DNA of 64,000 nt. It comes from M3007 sp031425155 (GTDB taxonomy: Bacteria > Bacteroidota > Bacteroidia > Chitinophagales > Saprospiraceae). The DNA is taken from NCBI GenBank assembly GCA_031425155.1, contig JANPIV010000048.1, forward strand, positions 1 through 64,000. Direction: 5' to 3'. A program made the translations under genes and the position numbers. Below are positions 24,701 to 33,143 of this stretch, piece by piece (within the stretch, counting starts at the first letter, position 1; every line of letters starts with the position of its first letter). Below the pieces are notes generated by a model. It did not search any database. It was not told the DNA's origin and saw only the letters and a list, made by a program, of their open reading frames with translations.

Positions 24701-27288
24701 GGAGGACCGAGGCTGACCACCGCAGGCAACGCGGTACAGTTATCCATAGCTGTGGCATTCGGAAACGTGGCCACTGCACTGCACAGACCAGTCGGGGCTG
24801 ATAAAGTAACCGTAGCCGGGCAGGTAATTGTTGGCACTTGCGTATCGTTTACCACTACGGTAAAGGAACAGGTCGCGCTGTTGTTGGAGGCGTCCGTAGC
24901 GCGGAAAATTACATTGGTAGTGCCAACCGGAAACGAGGAGCCGGAGGCCTGGCCGAGGTTGAAAATGGTCGGCGAGTTAGTGCAATTATCAGTAGCCGTG
25001 GCATCAGCAAACGTGGCCACCGCAGAACAAAAGCCCGGCATAGTTGGTAAGGTCATCGCAGCCGGGCAGGTAATTGTTGGCACCTGCGTATCATTTACCA
25101 CTACGGCAAAGGAACAGGTCGCGCTGTTGTTAGAGGCGTCGGTCGCGCGGAAAGTTACATTGGTCGTACCGACCGGAAACGAGGAGCCAGAGGCCTGGCC
25201 GAGGTTGAAAATAGTCGGCGAGTTGGTGCAATTATCCGTAGCGGTGGCATCAGCAAAGGTAGTGACTGCAGAACACGTACCGGGCGCAGCCGTTAGGGTC
25301 AGCGCAGCTGGGCAGGTAATTGTTGGCACTCGCGTATCAATCACCGTTACGGCAAAGGAACAGGTCGCGCTGTTGTTGGAGGCGTCCGTAGCGCGGAAAA
25401 TCACATTGGTCGTACCAACCGGAAACGAGGAGCCAGAGGCCAGACCAAGGTTGATGATTGCCGGTGAGACGGTGCAATTATCCGTAGCCGTGGCATCAGC
25501 GAAGGTGCCAACTGCAGAACACAAGCCCGGCGTAGTGGATAAGGTCATCGCGGCCGGACAGGTAATCGTGGGTACTTGCATATCAGTGATTGTCACGGCA
25601 AAGGAACAGGTCCTGGTGTTGCCGGAGGCGTCGGTTGCGCGGAAAGTCACGTTGGTCGTACCAAGCGGAAAGGAGGAGCCGGAGGCTGGTCCCAAGTTAG
25701 TGATTGCTGGCGGGTTCGTGCAGTTATCGGTGGCCGTGGCATCGTTAAACGCGACTACCGCAGAGCACAAGTCGGGCTCAGTCGGTAAAATAAGCGAGCC
25801 GGGACATTGAATTATGGGGACTCGTGTATCGACCACCGTTACGGCAAAGGAACAGGTCGCGCTGTTACCAGAGATGTCGGTAGCGCGGAAAGTCACGTTG
25901 GTGGTACCCACCGGGAACTGGGAGCCGGAGGCCAGACCAAGATTGACGATGGTCGGCGGGTTTGTGCAGTTGTCGGTGGCGGTCGCATCAGCGAAGGTGA
26001 CCGCCACCGTACACACAGCGGGCGCAACCGACCGCGTGACCGAAGCCGGACAGGTGATCACGGGCAGGACATTGTCGTCTACCGTGAAACTCCAGATCGG
26101 GCAGCCTTGCGCAATACCGGCGGAGTTGCGCGGCACGATCAACCAATAATATGTAGCGGTTATTGAGCCAGGGAGCGTGTAAGTCGTATCACTTACGATA
26201 TCTTTTAAAGGTAGTATAGTGCTTAAAAAACTGACATACACGTTGTAGCTCGTGGCCGCTTCCTCGCTGGGCCAACGCAACGTTACCGGCGTTCCCGGGC
26301 AAATATCGGTTTGGCCATTGGTCGGTGCAATCGGAGCCGACAGGCAGGGCGGTACCGGCGTTACACAAATGGTAAAATCTCCACCACTGGAAAAAGAATT
26401 ATACACGCGAATCAGGTAAGTCGCCCCACCAGTCAGTCCGCTCAAGGTAATTGTTTCCGTGCTATCAGCACCCTTCTCATTCATACAGGTAATAAGAGTA
26501 CCGTTACAACTACCCGAGCGTACCTCTACAACGGCGTCCATGTTGGAGGCGCCATCCACCTTGATTACCTGGATGGAGGCAAATGCGGTGAACTGATACC
26601 AGACATCATTGGCTTGTGCAGCGCTAAAACTGCCGCAGGTAGTGGGAGGAAGACTTTGGGTCGCACCGAATGTATTGCCTGGAACCGGGATGCACTCCCG
26701 GGTCTGTGTAAGAGGAGTCGCATCGGCACAGTCATCGTTCGGCGCAGGGACTGGCATAGTGACACAAATGCTAAAGGTGCCGTTGGTGTTACTGAGAGCG
26801 CCAAAGCCGTACACCCGCACAAAGTAGGAAGTACCAACGGTTAGTGCAGTTAAAACCACCGTTTCGGTGCCGCCGCTGGTAGTATCATCGGCACAAGCAA
26901 TGGTTGTCATGCCGAAACAACTTGTACGGACGTCCACTACGGCATCAAAACCGGCGTCACCATCTACTGTAACCGTGTGGTTGGCGGCGGTCGCTGTAAA
27001 GCGATACCAAACGTCGTCGTTCGCCGTGCCAGTAATGCCACCACAACTAATAGCCGGAAGGCTTGGGCCAGCATCTATGGTCGTGCCGGCAGTCGCTACG
27101 CAAGTCGTACCCGGCGTAAGCACCACCGCGAACTGGCAACTGTCGTTGGTCGGCGTTGCTACATAAGCCGCCTGGCCAGTTGGTGGTACCAGATGGTTCG
27201 TAACGGGGTCGCCACCCGTCCGGGCTAGGCCGGGAACGCAGACCAGCCAGCCTAAAAGGATGCCCAGAAATTTCGTAAGATTGCTCAT
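21793..27288 (-). CDS. Giant secreted HYR/FG-GAP adhesin-like protein with T9SS domain
   Basis: I start the gene at ATG 27288 (MSNLTKFLGILLGWLVCVPGLA signal peptide), giving 1831 aa. In order: two PPC-like domains (NDSCQFAVVLTPGTTC ... NDDVWYRFTA; DDCADATPL ... NDVWYQFTA), a fibronectin-III-like domain (PTNGQTDICPGTPVTLRW), and eleven HYR domains of about 82 aa (PTITCPAAMTL ... ATDNCT ... FPVGTTNVTFRATDASGN). A metal-binding motif (EICNGFDDDCDGEIDE) leads into about seven FG-GAP repeats (GDQFGSSVVLQGDYALVGAP). The C-terminal type A sorting domain is CYPTPFYDVLNIEV ... YPAGVYFLRVA. It should be a calcium-stabilised cell-surface or extracellular protein. Reg_prop hybrid sensor lies downstream but no regulatory link is shown. 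Confidence 0.93.
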   Translation of the reverse strand: MSNLTKFLGILLGWLVCVPGLARTGGDPVTNHLVPPTGQAAYVATPTNDSCQFAVVLTPGTTCVATAGTTIDAGPSLPAISCGGITGTANDDVWYRFTATAANHTVTVDGDAGFDAVVDVRTSCFGMTTIACADDTTSGGTETVVLTALTVGTSYFVRVYGFGALSNTNGTFSICVTMPVPAPNDDCADATPLTQTRECIPVPGNTFGATQSLPPTTCGSFSAAQANDVWYQFTAFASIQVIKVDGASNMDAVVEVRSGSCNGTLITCMNEKGADSTETITLSGLTGGATYLIRVYNSFSSGGDFTICVTPVPPCLSAPIAPTNGQTDICPGTPVTLRWPSEEAATSYNVYVSFLSTILPLKDIVSDTTYTLPGSITATYYWLIVPRNSAGIAQGCPIWSFTVDDNVLPVITCPASVTRSVAPAVCTVAVTFADATATDNCTNPPTIVNLGLASGSQFPVGTTNVTFRATDISGNSATCSFAVTVVDTRVPIIQCPGSLILPTEPDLCSAVVAFNDATATDNCTNPPAITNLGPASGSSFPLGTTNVTFRATDASGNTRTCSFAVTITDMQVPTITCPAAMTLSTTPGLCSAVGTFADATATDNCTVSPAIINLGLASGSSFPVGTTNVIFRATDASNNSATCSFAVTVIDTRVPTITCPAALTLTAAPGTCSAVTTFADATATDNCTNSPTIFNLGQASGSSFPVGTTNVTFRATDASNNSATCSFAVVVNDTQVPTITCPAAMTLPTMPGFCSAVATFADATATDNCTNSPTIFNLGQASGSSFPVGTTNVIFRATDASNNSATCSFTVVVNDTQVPTITCPATVTLSAPTGLCSAVATFPNATAMDNCTALPAVVSLGPPSGSTFPVGTTNVIFRATDAAGNSATCSFSVVVNDTQLPIIQCPASLTLPAAPGVCTAVALFGDARATDNCTISPAVVNLGQPSGASFPLGTTSVTFRTTDPSGNSATCSFTVIVIDTQVPTITCPTTLNLTATGNMCTAVATFANATATDNCTASPTMANLGQPSGSPFPIGTTNVTFRATDASGNSATCSFAITVNETQVPTITCPAALTLPAAPGECTAVATFANATAIDNCTASPVIVNTGLSSGSTFPVGITNVTFRATDASGNSVTCSFSIIVVDNELPGITCPPARTGLSDQNQCFASTFDLGAPSFLADNCNLSTVTNNAPLLFPVGQTAVVWIATDLAGNSRSCIQLVNIVDGQPPVVTCPENITVENDPGLCTAVVNFAATAADNCGVVSTTYAVAPLSEFNLGTTSVAFTATDARGNTSSCTFLVRVDLGVEICNGFDDDCDGEIDEFDNFSFITKNLALVGSAGDQYGYAVSVQGDYAIIGAPLGRNSNDQQSGAAYLLYRNAGGDNVWGQVAKITAPDGQTGDQFGSSVVLQGDYALVGAPGDDDQGANAGAGYVLFRHQSGPDQWGIVAKLKATDGQADDQFGISVGLDGALAAFGAHQDDDQGQNAGSAYVFRHTDMEAGAWSQTAKLLAADGAAGNNFGISVAVDGLYALVGADGSDAAGLNTGAAYLFHRDAGGAGHWGQVKQLLPGAGGPADNFGHSVALDGAIALIGGHLNDQYGSNAGQAYIFEKNGGGAGTWGETARIHHATANNHFGFSVALDSNFAVIGARQNATLGPNSGSAYVFQRQSNGQWSFVQHLADFLGAPGDQFGRAVAVDGRSIVIGAPTDDNGSRRVDQGSMTVFAAPCAEEGNPVFQPSQRDNMEDASLDNALQLRCYPTPFYDVLNIEVAAASTLNIHVTVVNSLHQEVALLYHGLLEQATQFQWDAARYPAGVYFLRVASEAGVQTRAVVLTPR
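23400..26080 (-). repeat. Tandem HYR-coding repeats, 246-bp period
   Basis: Eleven tandem units of about 246 bp encode the HYR domains. Units 3 to 5 are nearly identical at DNA level (for example repeated gagccagaggcc tggccgaggttg and gcaggtaattgttggcac strings around 24800-25450), implying recent duplication or gene conversion. The outer units are more diverged. Confidence 0.85.
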
Positions 27289-27297
27289 GGTTGTTCC

Positions 27298-27690
27298 TAA
27301 GTGTCTGTTATTGAGTGTTGGATAGGAAGGAAGTAATAATTCTAAGTGGCATGGTGGCAAATATACCGGACACATACTGTTTATACAGAGAATCTATTTT
27401 GTTTGTCGGCTGGGTTCCAAAAGTTTACCGGCAGGGTGCTATCGGTGGTATCCAAACGCGAACTGGTGTGGACTTACAGCGGCGGGCCTTTAACTGGCGG
27501 TTTATTGAAAAAAAGGACGGTTGTCCGGCAAAAAAAATCAAGCGGAGAGATTTAAATTATTTTTGCCGGTACAATGGGGTGTGCAGCCCATGAAGGCCCT
27601 TTGGAAGCCGAAAAAATGACTGATGAATAATGGAAAAATCAACTACTGCCGCCCCGGAGCCCGTCAACCCATTATCTGATCAACTATTCA
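27298..27690. other. Divergent intergenic region, no gene
   Basis: About 390 bp separate the HYR protein from the dehydratase. Apart from the minus-strand -7 candidate at 27358 I see no conserved structure and no credible coding frame. A promoter for the + strand catabolic operon must lie here but no clear consensus match was found; ATG 27698 is preceded by an AT-rich, purine-poor stretch without a strong Shine-Dalgarno sequence. Confidence 0.4.
27358..27365 (-). promoter_or_regulatory. Candidate promoter (-7 element) for the HYR protein
   Basis: The minus strand reads TATATTTG, a full match to TAnnTTTG, about 70 nt upstream of ATG 27288. Nineteen nt further upstream is CTCTG, only a partial match to the -33 TTG/TTTG. 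It would give a leader of about 60 nt. Confidence 0.45.
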
Positions 27691-27697
27691 ATCATCC

Positions 27698-29413
27698 ATG
27701 AAAAATTCCGCTCTCCGCAGTTCCGCTTGGTTTTCCCGCACCGGAAAAGACGGCTTTATTTACCGGGCCTGGTTCAAAAAACAGGGTGTGCCGCAGGATG
27801 AACTGGCGGGGAAGCCGATCATCGGTATTTGCAACACCTGGTCGGAACTGACGCCTTGTAATTCCCATTTCCGGGAACTGGCCGAATCCGTAAAGCGCGG
27901 CATTCTGGAACAGGGCGGTTTCCCGGTGGAGTTTCCGGTCATGTCGCTGGGCGAAACGCTGATCAAGCCCACCGCCATGCTGTACCGCAATCAGGTCAGC
28001 ATAGATGTGGAAGAGTCCATCCGGGCCAATCCGATAGACGGCGTGGTCCTGCTATGCGGTTGCGACAAAACGACCCCGGCCCTGGTGATGGGTGCGTGCA
28101 GCGTCAATATTCCCACCATTGTGGTGTCGGGCGGCGCCATGCTGACCGGGCGGCATAGAGGTAAGAGCATCAGTACCAGCGATATATGGCGATTCAGCGA
28201 GGCGCACCGCATGGGCCAGATGACGGACGAAGGCATGGTAGCCGCCGAGTTGGGCATGTGCCGGAGCGACGGGCATTGTGCGGTGATGGGAACGGCTTCT
28301 ACGATGGCCTGTATGGTGGAGGCACTGGGCCTGTCGCTGCCCCAAAACGCGGCGATCCCCGCCCCCGATAGTGCGCGAAAAATACTGGCCCAACTGTCGG
28401 GGCGCGAGATCGTGAAAATGGTGCTGGCCGACCGGAAACCGTCGGATATTCTGACCAGGGCCGCCTTTGAAAATGCGATCATGGTCAATGCCGCTATCGG
28501 GGGTTCTACTAATTTTGTCATTCATTTACTGGCCATTGCCGGTCGGGTCGGGGTGCCGCTGACTTTGCAGGATATGGATACTTATTCGGCGGATATTCCC
28601 CTGCTCGCCAATTTGCAGCCTTCCGGCAAGTATTTTATGGAGGATTTGTACTACGCGGGTGGTCTTCCGGCGGTGATGTGCGCCTTGCTGCCGCGTTTGC
28701 ACGGCGATTGTATAATGGTGAATGGTAAAACGATAAATGATAACTACGCTGACAGCGAATGTTATGATACCGATGTTATTTCCAGCCTGGAAAATCCTTT
28801 TAATGAGGTCTCCGGGATTGTCGTTTTAAAAGGAAATCTTTGTGCCAATGGCGCGGTCATCAAACCCTCGGCAGCTAGTAAACACTTGATGGAACATACG
28901 GGAAAGGCCGTTGTTTTTGAAACCATTGACGATTATAAAGCCAGAATTGACGACCTCGATCTGGATGTGGATGAAAATAGCATTCTGGTGCTAAAAAATG
29001 TCGGACTAAAAGGCTATCCCGGTATGCCCGAAGTCGGAAATATGGGGCTTCCGCCTAAATTATTGGCCCGGGGCGTCACGGACATGATCCGAATTTCCGA
29101 TGGCCGGATGAGCGGTACGGGCTTTGGCACGGTCGTGCTGCACGTCTCCCCGGAAGCGGCGTTGGGTGGCACGTTGGCTTTTGTAGAAAACGGCGATTTA
29201 ATCACGCTCAATGTCGCGCAACGATTACTGCATTTACACGTGGAAGAAGCAGAACTGGCGGTCAGAAAAAGCCATTTTAAACCGATTGATCTGGGCTATA
29301 CCCGTGGTTATGTCCAACTATTCATCGAACACGTACTGCAACCCGATGAAGGCGCCGATTTTGACTTTTTAAAAGGCAGTTCTGGCTCGGATATTCAGCG
29401 GGACTCGCATTGA
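27698..29413 (+). CDS. Sugar-acid dehydratase of the IlvD/Edd family
   Basis: Enzymes of this family use an Fe-S cluster to dehydrate sugar acids to 2-keto-3-deoxy acids. The 571-aa protein has the three cluster cysteines at C54 (ELTPCNSHF), C122 (LLCGCDKTTPA) and C194 (SDGHCAVMGTAST), the DK metal/lysine pair after C122, and the C-terminal ISDGRMSGTGFGT motif. Length and spacing match the L-arabinonate/D-xylonate dehydratase branch rather than dihydroxy-acid dehydratase IlvD. It is the first gene of a + strand series with lactonase, FAH hydrolase, SDRs and RhaT, so an L-rhamnonate or L-fuconate substrate is likely. That would replace the enolase-superfamily dehydratase usually found at this step. 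Substrate assignment is inference. Confidence 0.88.
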   Translation: MKNSALRSSAWFSRTGKDGFIYRAWFKKQGVPQDELAGKPIIGICNTWSELTPCNSHFRELAESVKRGILEQGGFPVEFPVMSLGETLIKPTAMLYRNQVSIDVEESIRANPIDGVVLLCGCDKTTPALVMGACSVNIPTIVVSGGAMLTGRHRGKSISTSDIWRFSEAHRMGQMTDEGMVAAELGMCRSDGHCAVMGTASTMACMVEALGLSLPQNAAIPAPDSARKILAQLSGREIVKMVLADRKPSDILTRAAFENAIMVNAAIGGSTNFVIHLLAIAGRVGVPLTLQDMDTYSADIPLLANLQPSGKYFMEDLYYAGGLPAVMCALLPRLHGDCIMVNGKTINDNYADSECYDTDVISSLENPFNEVSGIVVLKGNLCANGAVIKPSAASKHLMEHTGKAVVFETIDDYKARIDDLDLDVDENSILVLKNVGLKGYPGMPEVGNMGLPPKLLARGVTDMIRISDGRMSGTGFGTVVLHVSPEAALGGTLAFVENGDLITLNVAQRLLHLHVEEAELAVRKSHFKPIDLGYTRGYVQLFIEHVLQPDEGADFDFLKGSSGSDIQRDSH

Positions 29414-29449
29414 AGATATCGTAAACTGAGTTTTTAAACTCCGTGAGCC

Positions 29450-29535
29450 TCAAATTTCTCTGTGAGCCTCTGTGACATTCTTTTTTGTTTTCACAGCGGC
29501 TTACAGAGTAGAAAAGAGGCTCACAGGGAAATTTC
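29450..29535. repeat. Palindrome between dehydratase and lactonase genes
   Basis: The left arm aaatttctctgtgagcctct and the right arm agaggctcacagggaaattt are near-complementary around a loop with tttttt. It separates the first two genes of the catabolic operon and could form a hairpin in the transcript. Confidence 0.7.
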
Positions 29536-29543
29536 ATGTCCTC

Positions 29544-30419
29544 ATGCAAATAGAAACAATCACTCACTATCAATGCCAGTTAGGCGAAGGCCCCGTTTGG
29601 GATGCCCGGCGACAAGAAATCTGCTGGATTGATATTATAAAAGGCGAAATACACCAGTATAATCTGGCCAAGGAAACCCATCGTTTGTATGCAGTCCATG
29701 AAATGATTGGTTGTTTCGCGCTGTGTCCCAACGGGGATTTTATCATTGCTACGCAAAGTGGTATTGGCTTCCTGAGTAGAACCACCGGCGCAATAACGAA
29801 ATTAGTGGACCCGGAAAGTGATAAACCCAATAACCGCTTCAATGATGGAAAATGCGACCCCGCCGGTCGGTTTTGGGCCGGTACGATGTCGCTCAAAGGC
29901 GAATCCGGGGTGGGCAGTGTCTATTGTTTTGATTATAAGAGCGTCGTAAAGAAAATGGATAATATGACGATTCCCAATGGATTGGCGTGGAGTCCCGACC
30001 ACCAGACTTTGTACTATATTGATACGCCGACTTCGGAAGTAGCGGCCTATCGCTACGATACATCTACGGGTACTATAACGGGCCGAAAAGTAATCATTAC
30101 GATACCGAAAGACGAAGGTTCGCCCGATGGCATGACGATTGATAAAGACGGTATGCTGTGGATTGCGCATTGGGACGGCGGACAGGTGTCGCGCTGGAAT
30201 CCCGCAACGGGTGAAAAATTGCATCACTTTAAATTGCCGGTTTCCAGGGTCACTTGCTGTACTTTTGGCGGGGAGCATTTGCAGGATTTGTTCATCACTT
30301 CTGCACGGGATGGCCTATCGGAAGCGGAATTAGCAAAACAACCGTTGGCGGGCTCGCTGTTTGTGATCCGCCATTGTGGTTTTGAGGGGTTGCTGCCTTT
30401 TGAATTTGGGAGCGTTTGA
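29544..30419 (+). CDS. SMP-30/gluconolactonase family sugar lactonase
   Basis: SMP-30 family enzymes are six-bladed beta-propellers that hydrolyse aldonolactones using one divalent metal. Starting at ATG 29544 the product has 291 aa. Metal-ligand regions are present: E in QLGEGPVWD, N and D in NNRFNDGKCDPAGRFW, N in NGLAWSPD, and D in GSPDGMTID. The predicted role is opening L-rhamnono- or L-fucono-lactone made by the SDR 1-dehydrogenase, giving the acid for the upstream dehydratase. There is no signal peptide, so it acts in the cytoplasm. Confidence 0.9.
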   Translation: MQIETITHYQCQLGEGPVWDARRQEICWIDIIKGEIHQYNLAKETHRLYAVHEMIGCFALCPNGDFIIATQSGIGFLSRTTGAITKLVDPESDKPNNRFNDGKCDPAGRFWAGTMSLKGESGVGSVYCFDYKSVVKKMDNMTIPNGLAWSPDHQTLYYIDTPTSEVAAYRYDTSTGTITGRKVIITIPKDEGSPDGMTIDKDGMLWIAHWDGGQVSRWNPATGEKLHHFKLPVSRVTCCTFGGEHLQDLFITSARDGLSEAELAKQPLAGSLFVIRHCGFEGLLPFEFGSV

Positions 30420-30431
30420 AAAAATTTTTAA

Positions 30432-30640
30432 CACAAAAAGAAAAGGGGATTATATTTTAACACAAAAGGCACAAAGGAAGGACAAAAGAAAAACAAAGAA
30501 AAATTTTACTTATGTGTTCTTTTGTATTCTTTTGTGCCTTTTGTGCCTTTTGTGTTTCAATTTTTAACGCACTTTGTGTTTCCATTTTTTACAACGTTTG
30601 TGTCTTTATTTTTACACCTTTTGTGTTTCCACAACGCTAA
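30432..30640. repeat. Intergenic palindromic/low-complexity repeat
   Basis: The 230-bp gap between the lactonase and FAH genes has no coding frame. The left part contains iterated aacacaaaaggcacaaaggaagg; the right part contains its inverted complement cttttgtgccttttgtgccttttgtg followed by degenerate copies of ttttgtgtttcc. It can fold as a long imperfect hairpin and looks like an expanding palindromic repeat. Confidence 0.75.
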
Positions 30641-30649
30641 TATTATAAC

Positions 30650-31501
30650 ATGAAATTAATCAGATTTGGTGATTTGGGCCACGAAAAACCCGGCATTCTG
30701 GACGCTCAGGGAAAACGCAGAGATTTATCGTCGGTTTTTACCGATTGGGATCGTCGGTTTTTCCAGCAAGGTGGCCTGGCGGCATTAGAAAAACAACTGG
30801 ATAATATAGATATTTTTCCAGAAGTCGCGGCATCGGTGCGGTGGGGAGCCTGCGTGGCGCGTCCGGGCAAAGTAGTTTGTATCGGGCTCAACTATTCCGA
30901 CCATGCTGCCGAATCGGGTATGCCAATTCCCACGGAACCCATTGTTTTTCAGAAAGGGTCGAATACGGTGGTGGGTGCGTATGATCCTATCTTGATTCCC
31001 CGGAAAAGCGAAAAAACGGATTGGGAAGTAGAATTGGGCATTGTGATCGGTAAGGATACGCGTTATTTGGATAGTGCGGAGGAGGCCAAAGACTATATTG
31101 CGGGCTATTGTATTTCCCACGATGTATCAGAACGGGCCTTCCAGATGGAGCGCGGCGGCCAGTGGACGAAAGGTAAATCCTGTGATAATTTCAATCCAAT
31201 CGGGCCCTTTTTATCTACGCCCGACGAAATCGCCGATGTACATCATTTAGCGATGGATTTATGGGTCAATGGCCGACAAATGCAACAGGGCAATACTAGT
31301 ACGATGGTCTTTGATTGTTATTATATTGTGCATTATTTATCCCAATTTATGACCCTCGAAGCGGGCGACCTGATCTCCACCGGCACACCGCCAGGGGTGG
31401 GCCTGGGCATGAAACCGCCGCAATATTTGAAAGCCGGGGATATAGTAGAACTCGCCATCGAAGGACTGGGTCGGCAAAAGCAAGTTTGTATAAACGCGTA
31501 A
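30650..31501 (+). CDS. Fumarylacetoacetate hydrolase (FAH) family protein, likely diketo-acid hydrolase
   Basis: The 283-aa protein has the FAH fold signatures: GLNYSDHAAESG, metal ligands in WEVELGIVIGKD and the surrounding acidic residues, SHDVSERAFQMERGGQW, KSCDNFNPIGP, and GDLISTGTPPGVG near the C-terminus. In the non-phosphorylated L-rhamnose and L-fucose pathways an enzyme of this family cleaves 2,4-diketo-3-deoxy-L-rhamnonate/fuconate to pyruvate and L-lactate. The neighbours fit this. It is followed 20 bp later by an SDR gene. Confidence 0.9.
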   Translation: MKLIRFGDLGHEKPGILDAQGKRRDLSSVFTDWDRRFFQQGGLAALEKQLDNIDIFPEVAASVRWGACVARPGKVVCIGLNYSDHAAESGMPIPTEPIVFQKGSNTVVGAYDPILIPRKSEKTDWEVELGIVIGKDTRYLDSAEEAKDYIAGYCISHDVSERAFQMERGGQWTKGKSCDNFNPIGPFLSTPDEIADVHHLAMDLWVNGRQMQQGNTSTMVFDCYYIVHYLSQFMTLEAGDLISTGTPPGVGLGMKPPQYLKAGDIVELAIEGLGRQKQVCINA

Positions 31502-31521
31502 TTAATGATGAATTATTAATG

Positions 31522-32283
31522 ATGAATGATTTTACTAATAAAGTGGCCATTATTACCGGTGCGGGGCAGGGCATCGGGTTTGAGATTAGCAAATATTTGG
31601 CCAGTGCAGGGGTCAGAGTAATATTAAATGATATAGACCCTGTATTGACACAACAGGCAGCAGAGTTAATACGCGAAGAGACCAGTGGTACCTGTATTCC
31701 AGTAGCAGGCGATAGCAGCGATTTTGCTTTTATTAAAACAATAGTAGATACAGCAGTAGTACAATTTGGTCGGCTGGATATTGCCATTGCCAATGCAGGC
31801 ATCACTCTTTTTGGCGACTTTTTTACTTATAGCCCGGAAACGTTTTCCAGAGTTATGCAGGTCAATTTAAACGGCACGTTTTTTCTGGCCCAAGCCGCCG
31901 CTAAAGTGATGAAAAACCAGCCTACGGGCGGTACGCTCTTGTTCACCTCTTCCGTGACGGGTCATCAGGCGCACAAAAACCTGGCTGCTTACAGCATGAG
32001 TAAAGCCGCTATAGAAATGCTCGCTAAAAACCTCGTGATCGAATTATCGCCCTTTAAAATCAACGTAAATACCCTGGCCCCCGGTGCCACTTTGACCGAA
32101 AGAACATTAGAAGATGCCGAATACGTCGCCACCTGGTCGAAACTCACCCCGATGGGCCGCCCGGCTACTGTGTCGGACATTGCTAACACTGCTTTATTTC
32201 TAGTATCCGACCATGCCAAACACATCACGGGACAAACCCTGATCGTGGACGGCGGCTGGACGTGTATCAGCCCAAACCCTTAA
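31522..32283 (+). CDS. Short-chain dehydrogenase, probable sugar 1-dehydrogenase
   Basis: The 253-aa SDR has the classical dinucleotide motif TGAGQGIG, the NAG motif (IANAGIT) and the catalytic Tyr/Lys in YSMSKAAIEM preceded by the Ser in LLFTSSVTG. I chose ATG 31522 (20 bp after the FAH stop; an ATG at 31519 is equally possible) because upstream in-frame sequence lies inside the FAH gene. In this operon one SDR should oxidise L-rhamnose/L-fucose at C1 and the other should oxidise the 2-keto-3-deoxy acid at C4. By exclusion with the next gene this is the better candidate for the 1-dehydrogenase. Confidence 0.9.
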   Translation: MNDFTNKVAIITGAGQGIGFEISKYLASAGVRVILNDIDPVLTQQAAELIREETSGTCIPVAGDSSDFAFIKTIVDTAVVQFGRLDIAIANAGITLFGDFFTYSPETFSRVMQVNLNGTFFLAQAAAKVMKNQPTGGTLLFTSSVTGHQAHKNLAAYSMSKAAIEMLAKNLVIELSPFKINVNTLAPGATLTERTLEDAEYVATWSKLTPMGRPATVSDIANTALFLVSDHAKHITGQTLIVDGGWTCISPNP

Positions 32284-32286
32284 CTT

Positions 32287-32350
32287 AAAAAGTTATGAGT
32301 TATGAGTTATGTGCCGCTCATAACTTATAACTCATAACTCATAACTTTTT
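32287..32350. repeat. Palindrome between the two SDR genes
   Basis: The arms aaaaagttatgagttatgag and ctcataactcataacttttt flank a short centre, giving a stem of more than 20 bp. It ends 5 nt before the GTG start of the next SDR, so a hairpin in the mRNA could lower its translation. Confidence 0.8.
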
Positions 32351-32355
32351 TAACC

Positions 32356-33129
32356 GTGTTTAGACTAGACCATAAAGTAGCCATCATTACTGGCGGCGGC
32401 AGCGGCATCGGCAAGGCTGTTGCGCTGTGTTTTGCCCGGCAAGGGGCCATTGTTTGCATCCTCGATGTGGACGAAACGGGCGGTCAGGCTGTGGCCAACG
32501 AGATCATAACACAGCAAGGCCAGGCTTTGTATCTGCCCTGCGATGTAGCCGATCAGGCAGCGGTGCAGCAGGCCGTACAGACGATTACCGACCGCTATAC
32601 CACAATTGATATTCTGGTGAATAATGCGGGGGTGGCCCATGTCGGTACAGCAGAAACAACGCAAGCCGCTGATTTTGAACGCTTAATGCGGATAAATGTA
32701 AGTGGCGTGTACCATTGTCTGCACGCGGTGTTGCCCGTTATGAAACAAAAGGGTGGGGTAGTGCTCAACCTCGCTTCCATCGCGGCCTCGGTGGGTCTGG
32801 CCGACCGTTTTGCGTATTCCGCGACCAAAGGCGCGGTCGTGGGCATGACCTTGTCGGTGGCCAAGGATTATCTGGCCCACCATATTCGTTGCAACTGCAT
32901 TTCGCCGGGTCGGGTCCACACGCCTTTTGTGGATGGTTTTTTACAAAAGAATTACCCCGGCAGAGTGGCTGAAATGTTTGACATACTCTCCAAAACCCAA
33001 CCCATCGGACGCATGGGCAATCCCGAAGAAATTGCCCACCTGATCCTGTATTTATGCTCCGACGAAGCCGCTTTTATTACGGGTTGCGACTATCCGATTG
33101 ATGGTGGTTTTATTAGTTTGAATACTTAG
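32356..33129 (+). CDS. Short-chain dehydrogenase, probable 2-keto-3-deoxy-L-rhamnonate/fuconate 4-dehydrogenase
   Basis: The 257-aa SDR starts with GTG (MFRLDHKVAIITGGGSGIG). It has NNAGVAHVG, the catalytic Ser in LNLASIAA, Tyr/Lys in YSATKGAVVGM, and a C-terminal segment VHTPFVDGFLQKNYPGR..KTQPIGRMG...CDYPIDGGF. I recall similar sequences annotated as 2-keto-3-deoxy-L-fuconate dehydrogenase. It would make the 2,4-diketo acid that the FAH enzyme cleaves. It is followed after 14 bp by rhaT. Confidence 0.88.
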   Translation: MFRLDHKVAIITGGGSGIGKAVALCFARQGAIVCILDVDETGGQAVANEIITQQGQALYLPCDVADQAAVQQAVQTITDRYTTIDILVNNAGVAHVGTAETTQAADFERLMRINVSGVYHCLHAVLPVMKQKGGVVLNLASIAASVGLADRFAYSATKGAVVGMTLSVAKDYLAHHIRCNCISPGRVHTPFVDGFLQKNYPGRVAEMFDILSKTQPIGRMGNPEEIAHLILYLCSDEAAFITGCDYPIDGGFISLNT

Positions 33130-33143
33130 AAGAAATTAGCGAA

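Noticed and set aside
24581..25810. Long (409 aa) + strand reading frame in the HYR region
   Set aside because: It is antisense to the HYR repeats; its periodic composition follows from the repeats on the other strand, and the minus-strand product has a signal peptide, known domains and a sorting domain.
27315..27593. 92-aa + strand frame upstream of the dehydratase
   Set aside because: Lies in the divergent promoter region, with no protein-like pattern.
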